From Lentibacillus siamensis (lineage in GTDB: Bacteria > Bacillota > Bacilli > Bacillales > Amphibacillaceae), in the NCBI RefSeq assembly GCF_039522605.1, contig NZ_BAAADS010000006.1, positions 62,001 through 126,000 on the forward strand: a DNA stretch of 64,000 nt, given 5' to 3'. Position numbers and translations under genes: made by a program. Numbering within the stretch: position 1 is the stretch's first letter; the number at the start of each line of letters is the position of its first letter. Of the stretch, positions 57,112-64,000 are shown piece by piece. A model generated the notes under the pieces. That model ran no database searches and was not told the DNA's origin. It saw only the letters and a program-made list of their open reading frames with translations.

Positions 57112-57930
57112 ATGAAAATTAAAAAAATCCTGAACAATAACGCGGTCATTGTCGTTGATGATGGGGAAGAAAAGATTGCAATCGGCAGTGGAGTAGCCTT
57201 CAATAAGCGAAAGAAAGATATATTGAACCAATATAAGGTGGAGAAGCTGTTTGTCCTGAAAGAAAATGAAAAGCTTCAGCAGCTGTTACTTCGAATACCT
57301 GAATCACACTTCACCGTCTCAGAACAAATTATGAAGTATGCAGAAGAATGGCTTGGAACCGAACTGAATGAACATATTCGTGTCCAGCTCGCCGATCATA
57401 TTTCGTTTGCAATCGAGAGGGAACAGAATGGCATCCATCTTAAAAATAAATTATTGCGGGAGATAAAGGTTCTTTATCCAGAGGAGTTTCAAATTGGCTT
57501 GTGGGCAGTCAGGCATATTGAAGAACAGTGCAATGTTCAGATGGCAGAAGATGAGGCAGCGTTTATCGCATTGTATATCCACACGATGAAGATGCAAGGA
57601 GGTGATGTGCATCAAACGGTCAGACAGACGACGATGATTCAGGATATGGTGCAGACCATCAGGGATTATTTGAATATTGAAATCCAGGAATCGGATATAT
57701 CTTTTGAACGTCTTGTAACCCACCTGCAATTTGCTGTGACGCGGGCAAAAAGTTATGACAGTCATGTGATGGACAAGGAAATGTTCAACATGATCAGAAC
57801 GAAATACAGTTCTTCTTTTCAATGTGCGAAGGAAGTGGGAGCACAATTAAAAACCTCTTATAACCTCACACTGCCGGAAGAAGAACTTGGCTATATTACA
57901 CTTCATATTGAACGGCTGCGAACACTTTAG
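57112..57930 (+). CDS. BglG/LicT family transcription antiterminator
   Basis: A 272-residue RNA-binding regulator. The CAT domain is at residues 1-55 (MKIKKILNNNAVIVVDDGEE, IGSGVAFNKRKKD), followed by PRD1 (about 65-165, HISFAIEREQNGIHLKN) and PRD2 (about 170-272, HLQFAVTRAKS, LGYITLHIERL), each with conserved histidines phosphorylated by the PTS. It should bind the RAT at 56484 and respond to the sugar carried by the nearby EIICB. ATG 57112 follows GGATGGAG. Sits between EIIA and EIICB genes. Confidence 0.9.
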   Translation: MKIKKILNNNAVIVVDDGEEKIAIGSGVAFNKRKKDILNQYKVEKLFVLKENEKLQQLLLRIPESHFTVSEQIMKYAEEWLGTELNEHIRVQLADHISFAIEREQNGIHLKNKLLREIKVLYPEEFQIGLWAVRHIEEQCNVQMAEDEAAFIALYIHTMKMQGGDVHQTVRQTTMIQDMVQTIRDYLNIEIQESDISFERLVTHLQFAVTRAKSYDSHVMDKEMFNMIRTKYSSSFQCAKEVGAQLKTSYNLTLPEEELGYITLHIERLRTL

Positions 57931-57977
57931 AAACTTTGAAAACGAATTCACATTTATTACGTTTGGAGGAATACGAC

Positions 57978-59453
57978 ATGATGAAATATTTGCAGAATCT
58001 GGGCCGCTCCCTGATGCTGCCTGTTGCCGTATTGCCGGCAGCAGCTATTATAGTGGGGATAGGCAATTGGATAAATGCATTTGATGAAGGGAATATTATT
58101 GCGGTATTTTTACAAAATGGCGGTAATGCAATCTTAACGAATTTAGCCGTTTTATTTGCAGTGGGTGTTGCAATTGGGATGTCGAAAAATAAAGATGGTG
58201 CCGCAGCGCTAAGTGGACTTGTTGGTTTCCTTGTTACAACGAATATGCTTAGTACAAAAGGTGTAGCAGGATTAAAGGGTATCGAACAAGCCAGTGTTGA
58301 TGCTGCGTTTGGCAATATTGAAAACGTGTTTATCGGGATTTTATCCGGGTTGATTGCAGCGGCACTTTATAATCGAGTTAGTCATGTTAAACTGCCGGAT
58401 GCTTTTGCATTTTTCAGCGGTAAACGTCTGGTTCCGATTACTACTGCGGCGGTTATGCTTCTGATATCAGCTGTTTTGCTCTTTATATGGCCTTTTGTTT
58501 ATAATGCACTGGTTAGTTTCGGTGAGGGAATCAGTAATTTGGGTGCAATCGGAGCTGGATTGTATGGTTTCTTTAACCGTCTATTGATTCCGACAGGTTT
58601 ACACCATGCTTTAAACTCAGTATTTTGGTTCGATGTTGCCGGAATAAATGACATTGCTAAATTTTGGACAGGCGAAGGAGAACAAGGAATTACAGGTCGC
58701 TATTTGGCCGGCTTTTTCCCTATTATGATGTTTGGTCTGCCCGCAGCCGCTTTGGCAATGTATCATACGGCAAAAACGAAGCGCAAAAAGCAGACTGCTT
58801 CACTGATGATGGCAGCAGGCTTTGCGTCATTCTTTACAGGTGTAACTGAACCGCTTGAATTTTCGTTTATGTTCCTTGCACCTGCATTATATGTTGTACA
58901 TGCATTGTTAACAGGCTTGTCTTTATTTATAGCTGCATCTTTTCAGTGGATCGCAGGGTTTACTTTCAGTGCAGGGCTTGTCGACTATACGCTAAGTTTC
59001 GTAGCACCAATGGCACAACAGCCGTATATGCTGGTTGTGCAAGGCCTGGTATTTGCGGTTATTTACTACTTCCTATTCCGTTTTCTGATCGTAAAATTCA
59101 ATTTGAAAACTCCAGGACGGGAAGATGATGCGGACTTGGAGACAGAAGAAGCGGATGCTGTTGAACCCGCTGATGCCACTGAGAAATCTTCAGGTGGAAA
59201 AAGTGAGACAGCAGTTATGGCAGAAAAAATTTATGATGGTCTTGGCGGTGACGAAAATGTGCTGACCGTTGATAACTGCGTATCGCGGTTGCGTCTTGAA
59301 GTAAATGATATGGACAAGGTGAACGAAGAAAAAATTAAAGCAACAGGTGTACCGGGTGTGAATGTTGTCGGCAAGCACAATATCCAGGTTGTGGTTGGAA
59401 CACAGGTACAGTTTGTAGCGGATGAAATCAGGAAGATGCGAAAAGAAGAGTAA
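57978..59453 (+). CDS. nagE: PTS EIICB, N-acetylglucosamine type
   Basis: A 491-residue permease. The EIIC domain (1-370) has LQNLGRSLMLPVAVLPAAAI, PTGLHHALNSVFWFDVAGIN and FFTGVTEPLEFSFMFLAPAL. A charged linker leads to the EIIB domain (about 415-491) with the phosphocysteine in TVDNCVSRLRLEV. Sequence around the sugar site is closest to GlcNAc-specific NagE/NagP. No EIIA domain is fused, which fits the separate EIIA gene at 56594. TTTGGAGG before ATG 57978. Confidence 0.88.
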   Translation: MMKYLQNLGRSLMLPVAVLPAAAIIVGIGNWINAFDEGNIIAVFLQNGGNAILTNLAVLFAVGVAIGMSKNKDGAAALSGLVGFLVTTNMLSTKGVAGLKGIEQASVDAAFGNIENVFIGILSGLIAAALYNRVSHVKLPDAFAFFSGKRLVPITTAAVMLLISAVLLFIWPFVYNALVSFGEGISNLGAIGAGLYGFFNRLLIPTGLHHALNSVFWFDVAGINDIAKFWTGEGEQGITGRYLAGFFPIMMFGLPAAALAMYHTAKTKRKKQTASLMMAAGFASFFTGVTEPLEFSFMFLAPALYVVHALLTGLSLFIAASFQWIAGFTFSAGLVDYTLSFVAPMAQQPYMLVVQGLVFAVIYYFLFRFLIVKFNLKTPGREDDADLETEEADAVEPADATEKSSGGKSETAVMAEKIYDGLGGDENVLTVDNCVSRLRLEVNDMDKVNEEKIKATGVPGVNVVGKHNIQVVVGTQVQFVADEIRKMRKEE

Positions 59454-59462
59454 TTTTTATCC

Positions 59463-59497
59463 GGGAACGGGGCAGGACGCCCCGTTCCTGGTTTTTA
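59463..59497 (+). terminator. Intrinsic terminator of the PTS operon
   Basis: GGGAACGGGG pairs with CCCCGTTCC across CAGGACG, followed by TGGTTTTTATTTT. Confidence 0.88.
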
Positions 59498-59587
59498 TTT
59501 TGTTTGCTTTGTACCTTTATCTGAATTAAAATAAAAGATAGAAAATTCAGCGCATAAGTCATCAAAATTCATTTAAGGAGTGGAGAC

Positions 59588-61192
59588 ATGAAGGCGGATA
59601 CAAATGTACATGATGATTTGAACAGGATGTTGAACCGGGCTCGCAGAAATACATTGGGAGATTTGCTGGCAAGAACCCGCGACCGGATGCCGGAGAAATT
59701 TGCACTGGCATATGGTACCCAGCGGCTCAATTATGCTGAACTGGATGATCTCGTCAATCAGACCGCACATGCTTTTTTAGATGATGGGATGCAGAAGGGC
59801 GATATGATTACGGTTATGTCGAAGAACAGCTTGGATTTCGTTGTGGTTAATTTTGCGTTAGCGAGGGTTGGCGCAGTAATGATTCCAATCAATTATATGC
59901 TGACTGGTGAAGATGTTGCGTATATTCTGGAGCATGCAGAAGTAAGTGGGTTTGTGGCGTCAGAGGAATATGCTGGTGTTTTGGACAAATCTGCAGGCAG
60001 ACTGGATATTAAGTTCCGTTATTTGATGGATGCAATCGGTACATATGACGGAGATCTTGCAGCCTGGACAGCATTGTCAGAAGCGCGGGATGGACATCCG
60101 GTTGATTTTGTCGATGCTGACCTGAATGATGATGACCTTGCCCATGTGCTGTATACCAGTGGAACGGAATCACGGCCCAAGGGGGTTATGCTCTCGCACA
60201 AAAGTTTAATCAGTGAATATGTAAGCAGTATTGTTGATGGAAATATGGCAGCGGAAGATGTGGCAATTCATGCTCTCCCACTTTATCACAGTGCACAACT
60301 TCACGTTTTTTTGGGACCAAGTGTGTATGTAGGGTCAAGCGGAATTGTATTGGGAGCAGCAAGTCCAGAACTTATTTTGAAAACAATTGAAGAAGAAGGT
60401 GCAACACAATTGTTTGCCCCGCCAACCGTATGGATTGCGCTGTTACGAAATCCTGATTTTGACAAACGCGATTTATCCACACTTGAAAAATGCTACTATG
60501 GTGCAGCCATTATGCCGCGTGAAATATTAAAAGAACTGGCGGAGCGCCTGCCGAATGCAAAGTACTGGAATTTTTACGGTCAGACCGAGGTAGCGCCGCT
60601 TGCGACAGCACTGCAGCCGCATGATCAGCTCCGTAAATTAGGTTCGGCTGGTGTACCGACCTTGAATGTGCAGACAAAAATTGTTGACGAACAGGATAAG
60701 GAAGTGGAACGCGGGGAAATTGGCGAAATTGTACACCGGACTCCACATACGATGAAGGGCTATTTGCACGATCCGGAAAAAACGGCTGAAGCGTTCCGTG
60801 ACGGCTGGTTTCACAGTGGTGACTTGGGTGTGATGGACGAGGAAGGCTATGTAACGATCATTGACCGCAAAAAGGACATGATTAATACAGGGGGGGTTAA
60901 TGTGTCCAGCCGAGAAGTTGAAGAGACCATTTACCAGCTTGATGGTGTGTCGGAAGTCGCCATTATTGGTATTCCTGACGCATACTGGATTGAGGCGGTA
61001 ACTGCAATTATTGTTCCGAAAGAAGGTACAAGATTGTCCGGAGATCGCGTCATGGAATTTTGCCAGGAGCGTCTGTCAAAATTCAAAGTGCCCAAGTATG
61101 TCGATTTTGCTGATGAACTGCCGAAGAATCCGAGTGGAAAGATATTGAAACGTTCGTTACGGGATCAATACGAGCATTTAGCTGGGAAATAG
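59588..61192 (+). CDS. AMP-binding acyl-CoA synthetase
   Basis: A 534-residue member of the ANL adenylating superfamily. P-loop motif VLYTSGTESRPKGVMLSHKS, A5 motif YWNFYGQTEVAP, A7 region WFHSGDLGVMDEEGY, hinge IDRKKDMINTGGVNVSS and the C-terminal catalytic Lys in PKNPSGKILKRSLR are all intact. It ligates a carboxylic acid, probably a fatty or aromatic acid, to CoA. No thioesterase, dehydrogenase or other fatty-acid gene adjoins. TAAGGAGTGG before ATG 59588. Confidence 0.9.
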   Translation: MKADTNVHDDLNRMLNRARRNTLGDLLARTRDRMPEKFALAYGTQRLNYAELDDLVNQTAHAFLDDGMQKGDMITVMSKNSLDFVVVNFALARVGAVMIPINYMLTGEDVAYILEHAEVSGFVASEEYAGVLDKSAGRLDIKFRYLMDAIGTYDGDLAAWTALSEARDGHPVDFVDADLNDDDLAHVLYTSGTESRPKGVMLSHKSLISEYVSSIVDGNMAAEDVAIHALPLYHSAQLHVFLGPSVYVGSSGIVLGAASPELILKTIEEEGATQLFAPPTVWIALLRNPDFDKRDLSTLEKCYYGAAIMPREILKELAERLPNAKYWNFYGQTEVAPLATALQPHDQLRKLGSAGVPTLNVQTKIVDEQDKEVERGEIGEIVHRTPHTMKGYLHDPEKTAEAFRDGWFHSGDLGVMDEEGYVTIIDRKKDMINTGGVNVSSREVEETIYQLDGVSEVAIIGIPDAYWIEAVTAIIVPKEGTRLSGDRVMEFCQERLSKFKVPKYVDFADELPKNPSGKILKRSLRDQYEHLAGK

Positions 61193-61218
61193 TGCAGGTG
61201 TGAGAGGTTATCGATGAA

Positions 61219-61281
61219 GTGTCAGAGTTTCTAATTCGAGTGCTAGAAGTTCACAGTAGAAGTGCTAGAAGTTCACAATAT
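61219..61281. repeat. Intergenic short array, GTGCTAGAAGTTCAC type
   Basis: GTGCTAGAAGTTCACA occurs at 61240 and 61262 with a degenerate GTGTCAGAGTTTC at 61219, so about 21-22 bp apart. Different core from the GCATAT arrays but similar spacing. Confidence 0.6.
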
Positions 61282-61352
61282 AAATAAAAACGCCTTCATG
61301 CTGGCATAAAATTTTCAGCTTCCTGAGATACTATTGACTGGAGGTGTTTCAG

Positions 61353-61493
61353 ATGGCTGAAAACGATAAGGTCAGAAGTGATAAAAGGGTTAAATCGAGT
61401 GTCAATCCTCAGGGAATGAGTGAAGATGAGCGCGAACAGCGGCCAGAATCACAGTTGGAACAGCGTGCAAAAAAGAAGAACACAAAAATTTAA
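61353..61493 (+). CDS. Small hydrophilic protein, 46 residues
   Basis: Strong ribosome binding site (CTGGAGGTGTTTCAG-ATG) and a very charged sequence (MAENDKVRSDKRVKSSVNPQ, then GMSEDEREQRPESQLEQRAK) suggest a disordered small protein of the kind often made late or under stress in bacilli. No family recognised. Confidence 0.6.
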   Translation: MAENDKVRSDKRVKSSVNPQGMSEDEREQRPESQLEQRAKKKNTKI

Positions 61494-61920
61494 GGATGAA
61501 CAGAAGCGGATTCAACATGATCAGCGCAGCAGGAATATGAATCGCCCCATTGAAAACGTTTGCAAAAATAGGATTTTATTCCCATTGCAATTTCGGGATA
61601 ATAGGTTTAAGATAAAAATAAGCTGCAATGTACGTATTAAACTAAGTTTTAACCTCTAACAGATGAATAGGGAGTTTTATATCGGAGCTCTAATGTCGTG
61701 CCTCGAACCAAGTGGAAGACAGGAAGGTTTCTGCAAACACCCACTTTGCGAAGTGGTGGTTTAAAACTTTTTATGAAAAATACGGCAATTGTGGCTGTTA
61801 CCTTTTAAAATAACAGGTCAGTTTCCTCACGGGAGCTGGCTTTTTTGTGTTCCAGGATGTATCACTTCGATGGAATATTTATATGATTTATTCTATAATT
61901 TGGTATTAAGGAGGCCTGAT
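61494..61920. other. Intergenic region without recognised gene
   Basis: Frames here are short and lack ribosome binding sites. One small hairpin (CCACTTTGCGAAGTGG, about 61741-61756) is followed by T-rich sequence. The promoter of the AI-2E family gene probably lies near 61880. Confidence 0.45.
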
Positions 61921-63069
61921 ATGAAAAATTCGAGCAGATTTATAAAATTTATTGGCGGACAGGATTTGCTGTTTGGATTAATTCTGTTAGTGTTGGCCGG
62001 CATTGCCATATTTATTTTTAATCAGGTTCAATTTATATTTGATCCGTTAATAATTGTACTATCAACGGTTGTACCGCCAGTGATCCTTGCGTTTATTGCA
62101 TATTATTTGCTGAACCCGATTGTAAATCTTCTGGAACGTGTACATATAAGCCGAATATGGGGAATCCTTATCATTATTCTGGGTATCAGCGGGTTGATTA
62201 CGGGGCTTGTTCTACTGATTGCTCCAGCGGTTGAATCACAAGTTAAAGATTTAGCCGAAAAATTCCCATCGTATCTCGAACAAATGGCAAACGGGTTTCA
62301 ATCATGGATTCAAAGCTCATTTTTGGCACCTTATTATGATCAGGGCTATTCATGGCTGACGAACCATCTAAGTGACATAACAAGTAAAATTGGTGACTAC
62401 CTCGGTGGCGCAATCAAGGGAATACAAGGCATTGCCAGCGCATTGACCAGTATCGTGGTAGCAATCATCACGTTTCCCTTCATTTTGTTCTTCCTGCTTA
62501 AAGATGGAAATCAATTTAAGCAGTATTGTTTGAAGCTATTGCCGCCAAAATACCGGAAAGATGCCGATCAGATCCTGAACAATATGGATGTTCAAGTCGG
62601 CTCTTACATTCAGGGGCAAATAATTGTGGCACTCTGTATCGGTACATTATTATTTATCGGTTATTTGATAATCGGACTGGACTATGCGATAACCTTGGCA
62701 ATTATTGCTGCCGTTACAAGTGTTGTTCCGTATCTGGGACCAATCATCGCAATCACACCAGCGATAATTATTGCATTGGTTGCTTCACCAATCATGCTAT
62801 TGAAACTGGGAATAGTATGGGCGGCTGTGCAGTTCCTTGAAGGGAATTTCATTTCACCGAATATAATGGGCAGAACCTTGAGTATTCACCCACTCACGAT
62901 TATTATTGTTCTGTTGGCAGCGGGAAATTTATTTGGAATTGTTGGTGTGATTCTCGGTATACCGGGATACGCGATTATTAAAGTGATAACTGTATACATC
63001 TTTGGGAAATTCAAAGCGCGCTATAACCGTTTTTACGGTGAAGAATATGGATATTATGAAAAAAAATGA
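61921..63069 (+). CDS. AI-2E family transporter
   Basis: A 382-residue membrane protein of the AI-2E (UPF0118/TqsA) family with about eight helices: DLLFGLILLVLAGIAIFIF, VVPPVILAFIAYYLLNP, a central soluble region, FPFILFFLLKDG, SVVPYLGPIIAITPAIIIA and FLEGNFISPNIMGRTLSIHP, which is the family signature. Members act as exporters or Na+/H+ antiporters. GGAGG precedes ATG 61921; a 132-base in-frame extension upstream is not supported. Confidence 0.88.
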   Translation: MKNSSRFIKFIGGQDLLFGLILLVLAGIAIFIFNQVQFIFDPLIIVLSTVVPPVILAFIAYYLLNPIVNLLERVHISRIWGILIIILGISGLITGLVLLIAPAVESQVKDLAEKFPSYLEQMANGFQSWIQSSFLAPYYDQGYSWLTNHLSDITSKIGDYLGGAIKGIQGIASALTSIVVAIITFPFILFFLLKDGNQFKQYCLKLLPPKYRKDADQILNNMDVQVGSYIQGQIIVALCIGTLLFIGYLIIGLDYAITLAIIAAVTSVVPYLGPIIAITPAIIIALVASPIMLLKLGIVWAAVQFLEGNFISPNIMGRTLSIHPLTIIIVLLAAGNLFGIVGVILGIPGYAIIKVITVYIFGKFKARYNRFYGEEYGYYEKK

Positions 63070-63078
63070 TGTGCGATT

Positions 63079-63118
63079 AAACAGGCGTCCAGCCACGGGT
63101 GGCAGGTCGCCTGTTTTA
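63079..63118. terminator. Intrinsic terminator between the AI-2E and patatin genes
   Basis: AAACAGGCG pairs with CGCCTGTTT, with an inner CCAGCCACGGGTGGC stem; T-rich on both strands. Confidence 0.8.
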
Positions 63119-63152
63119 AAATTAAAACATTGTAAGGGTCATAAAGTTTACC

Positions 63153-63998
63153 TTATGTATGAAGGGCATTTTTCTGTACGGATGATTTTTGTAAACCATG
63201 CAGGAAGCTGTACAGTGCAGCATGATTTCTTTCAGTTTCCCGGTAGCCTTGGCGGTATAAAGCCTCCAGCTTGTGATGATTTTTTTCAATCCTGCTTGCC
63301 TGCAGTGGATCTTTCGGCTGGATAATAAAGACTTCATTTCGTTGTTGCATAGCAGTTAATTTTTTCATGGTTTCATTATAAAGCAAATGCCTGTCATGCA
63401 ACAGTCGGATAAGTTCCGGATTATTTTTGAAAACCCGTTTGAAAAACCAATTCAATTTTGTCGGCTTTTTAATATAGCCTTTATTGCGGGTAAGAATGAC
63501 AACATGCTTTTTAATGCCTCTGTCAAGCAAAGGTGCAATTGGTATCGGATTAGACACGCCCCCGTCAATTAATTGGTTTCCGTTATATTCAATGCTTGGG
63601 GCTAAAACCGGTAATGAACAGGAAGCTCTGATAATCGTTGAAAGATCCTGCTGTTTTTGGAATGTATCATGAAAAATCGGTTTTCCGGTATTTATATCGG
63701 TGGTGCCGATGATAAACCTGGAACTTGCTTCACTGAAAGCCTGGAATTCAAGCGGAAATGTTTGATTTGCCAACTTGTCGAAAATATAATCCATACTAAA
63801 CAGTTCTTTTTTCTGTAACAGTCGTTTGATGGATATGGCCTGTTGATTTTTACCAATGGCATGAAGCAGCTTCGCGTTCCGGTCACGCTGCCTGGCAATA
63901 TAGGAACTTCCTATTAATGCACCGGCTGATGCAGTTGCAACATAAGGGAATTCAATCTTCTGATCAAGAAAGTAATCCAGTACGCCGATTGTGAAAGC
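63153..63998 (-). CDS. Patatin-like phospholipase (5' end outside the window)
   Basis: A partial patatin of at least 281 residues; the frame is open to the right edge. The nucleophile motif appears as ATASAGALIGSSYIA (x-x-S-x-G; the first Gly of GxSxG is replaced), and the catalytic Asp is in LIDGGVSNPIPI (DGG). PFGLEFQ-like and SCSLPVLAPSIEYNG segments are typical of the bacterial YjjU/YlbK group. It would be a lipid acyl hydrolase. The start and oxyanion glycine stretch lie beyond 64000. Confidence 0.82.
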   Translation of the reverse strand, partial: AFTIGVLDYFLDQKIEFPYVATASAGALIGSSYIARQRDRNAKLLHAIGKNQQAISIKRLLQKKELFSMDYIFDKLANQTFPLEFQAFSEASSRFIIGTTDINTGKPIFHDTFQKQQDLSTIIRASCSLPVLAPSIEYNGNQLIDGGVSNPIPIAPLLDRGIKKHVVILTRNKGYIKKPTKLNWFFKRVFKNNPELIRLLHDRHLLYNETMKKLTAMQQRNEVFIIQPKDPLQASRIEKNHHKLEALYRQGYRETERNHAALYSFLHGLQKSSVQKNALHT

Positions 63999-64000
63999 AC

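Noticed and set aside
61741..61810. Possible seventh copy of repeat A
   Set aside because: Only loose similarity (AAACTTTTTATG and GGCTGTTACC); the hairpin arms and the TTTTCTAA end are missing.
1..64000. tRNA or rRNA genes, prophage or integrase genes
   Set aside because: I looked for characteristic motifs (TTCGANNC loops with paired ends, integrase and terminase proteins) and found none that I could support.

Overview
The window looks like chromosome from a low-GC, Gram-positive endospore former of the Bacillaceae, most likely a halotolerant genus such as Virgibacillus, Oceanobacillus or Lentibacillus (inference from protein style, not a database match). Pointers are strong AGGAGG-type ribosome binding sites with many TTG/GTG starts, S-box (SAM) riboswitches, PdaC, a cytoplasmic SPOR amidase, intracellular subtilisin, SppA-YteJ, YwbE, YflT-like and YitT-like proteins. 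A 54-base run of N (2982-3035) shows this is a draft assembly, so single-base frameshifts reported here need read-level confirmation.

Layout. 0-9 kb: tail of an HMG-CoA synthase-like gene, HEAT and DUF3298 proteins, an EamA transporter, a LysR regulator divergent from a biotinyl/lipoyl-like protein, a damaged MMPL transporter divergent from its TetR regulator, and an MHS-type transporter. 9-12 kb: a decayed stretch with broken genes. 12-15 kb: a GH4 phospho-beta-glucosidase divergent from an RpiR regulator. 15-19 kb: a YitT protein and two sulfur genes (a homocysteine methyltransferase-like gene and metI), each behind an S-box leader. 19-27 kb: an accessory stretch of small membrane proteins, acetyltransferases, Nudix and GyrI-like proteins and several broken genes. 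27-35 kb: MFS and EamA transporters, an AraC regulator, a degenerate type I holin-like toxin, ywbE, a kinase-like protein and pdaC. 35-42 kb: an SDR, an operon of Tat-exported GMC oxidoreductase subunits with its own tatA, CBS, GNAT and MFS genes. 42-46 kb: a SPOR amidase and small proteins. 45.6-49.3 kb: a serine synthesis locus (HAD phosphatase, serA, class V aminotransferase). 49-64 kb: an MFS pump, intracellular subtilisin, exonuclease, SppA/YteJ, a PTS operon (EIIA, antiterminator, EIICB) behind an RNA antiterminator target, an acyl-CoA synthetase, an AI-2E family permease and a truncated patatin.

The most unusual feature is a family of short palindromic repeats of about 60-87 bp. Type A occurs at 238, 4376, 16464, 17785, 43336 and 45599; the related type B occurs at 9508 (reverse), 31564 and 43418. 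Every type A copy lies in the same orientation directly after a T-rich stretch, usually the T-run of an intrinsic terminator. Two copies sit between the terminator of a SAM riboswitch and the ribosome binding site of the regulated gene. I read them as non-coding mobile or structured RNA elements that target terminators; that mechanism is inference. A second family consists of intergenic arrays of 3-5 short cores (GAGCATAT, CGCACATAT or a variant) phased at 21 bp.

Many accessory genes are broken by stops, frameshifts or deletions (RibD-like, YdhR-like, GNAT, VOC, thioredoxin, HAD, MMPL, toxin), which fits ongoing gene decay around these repeats.
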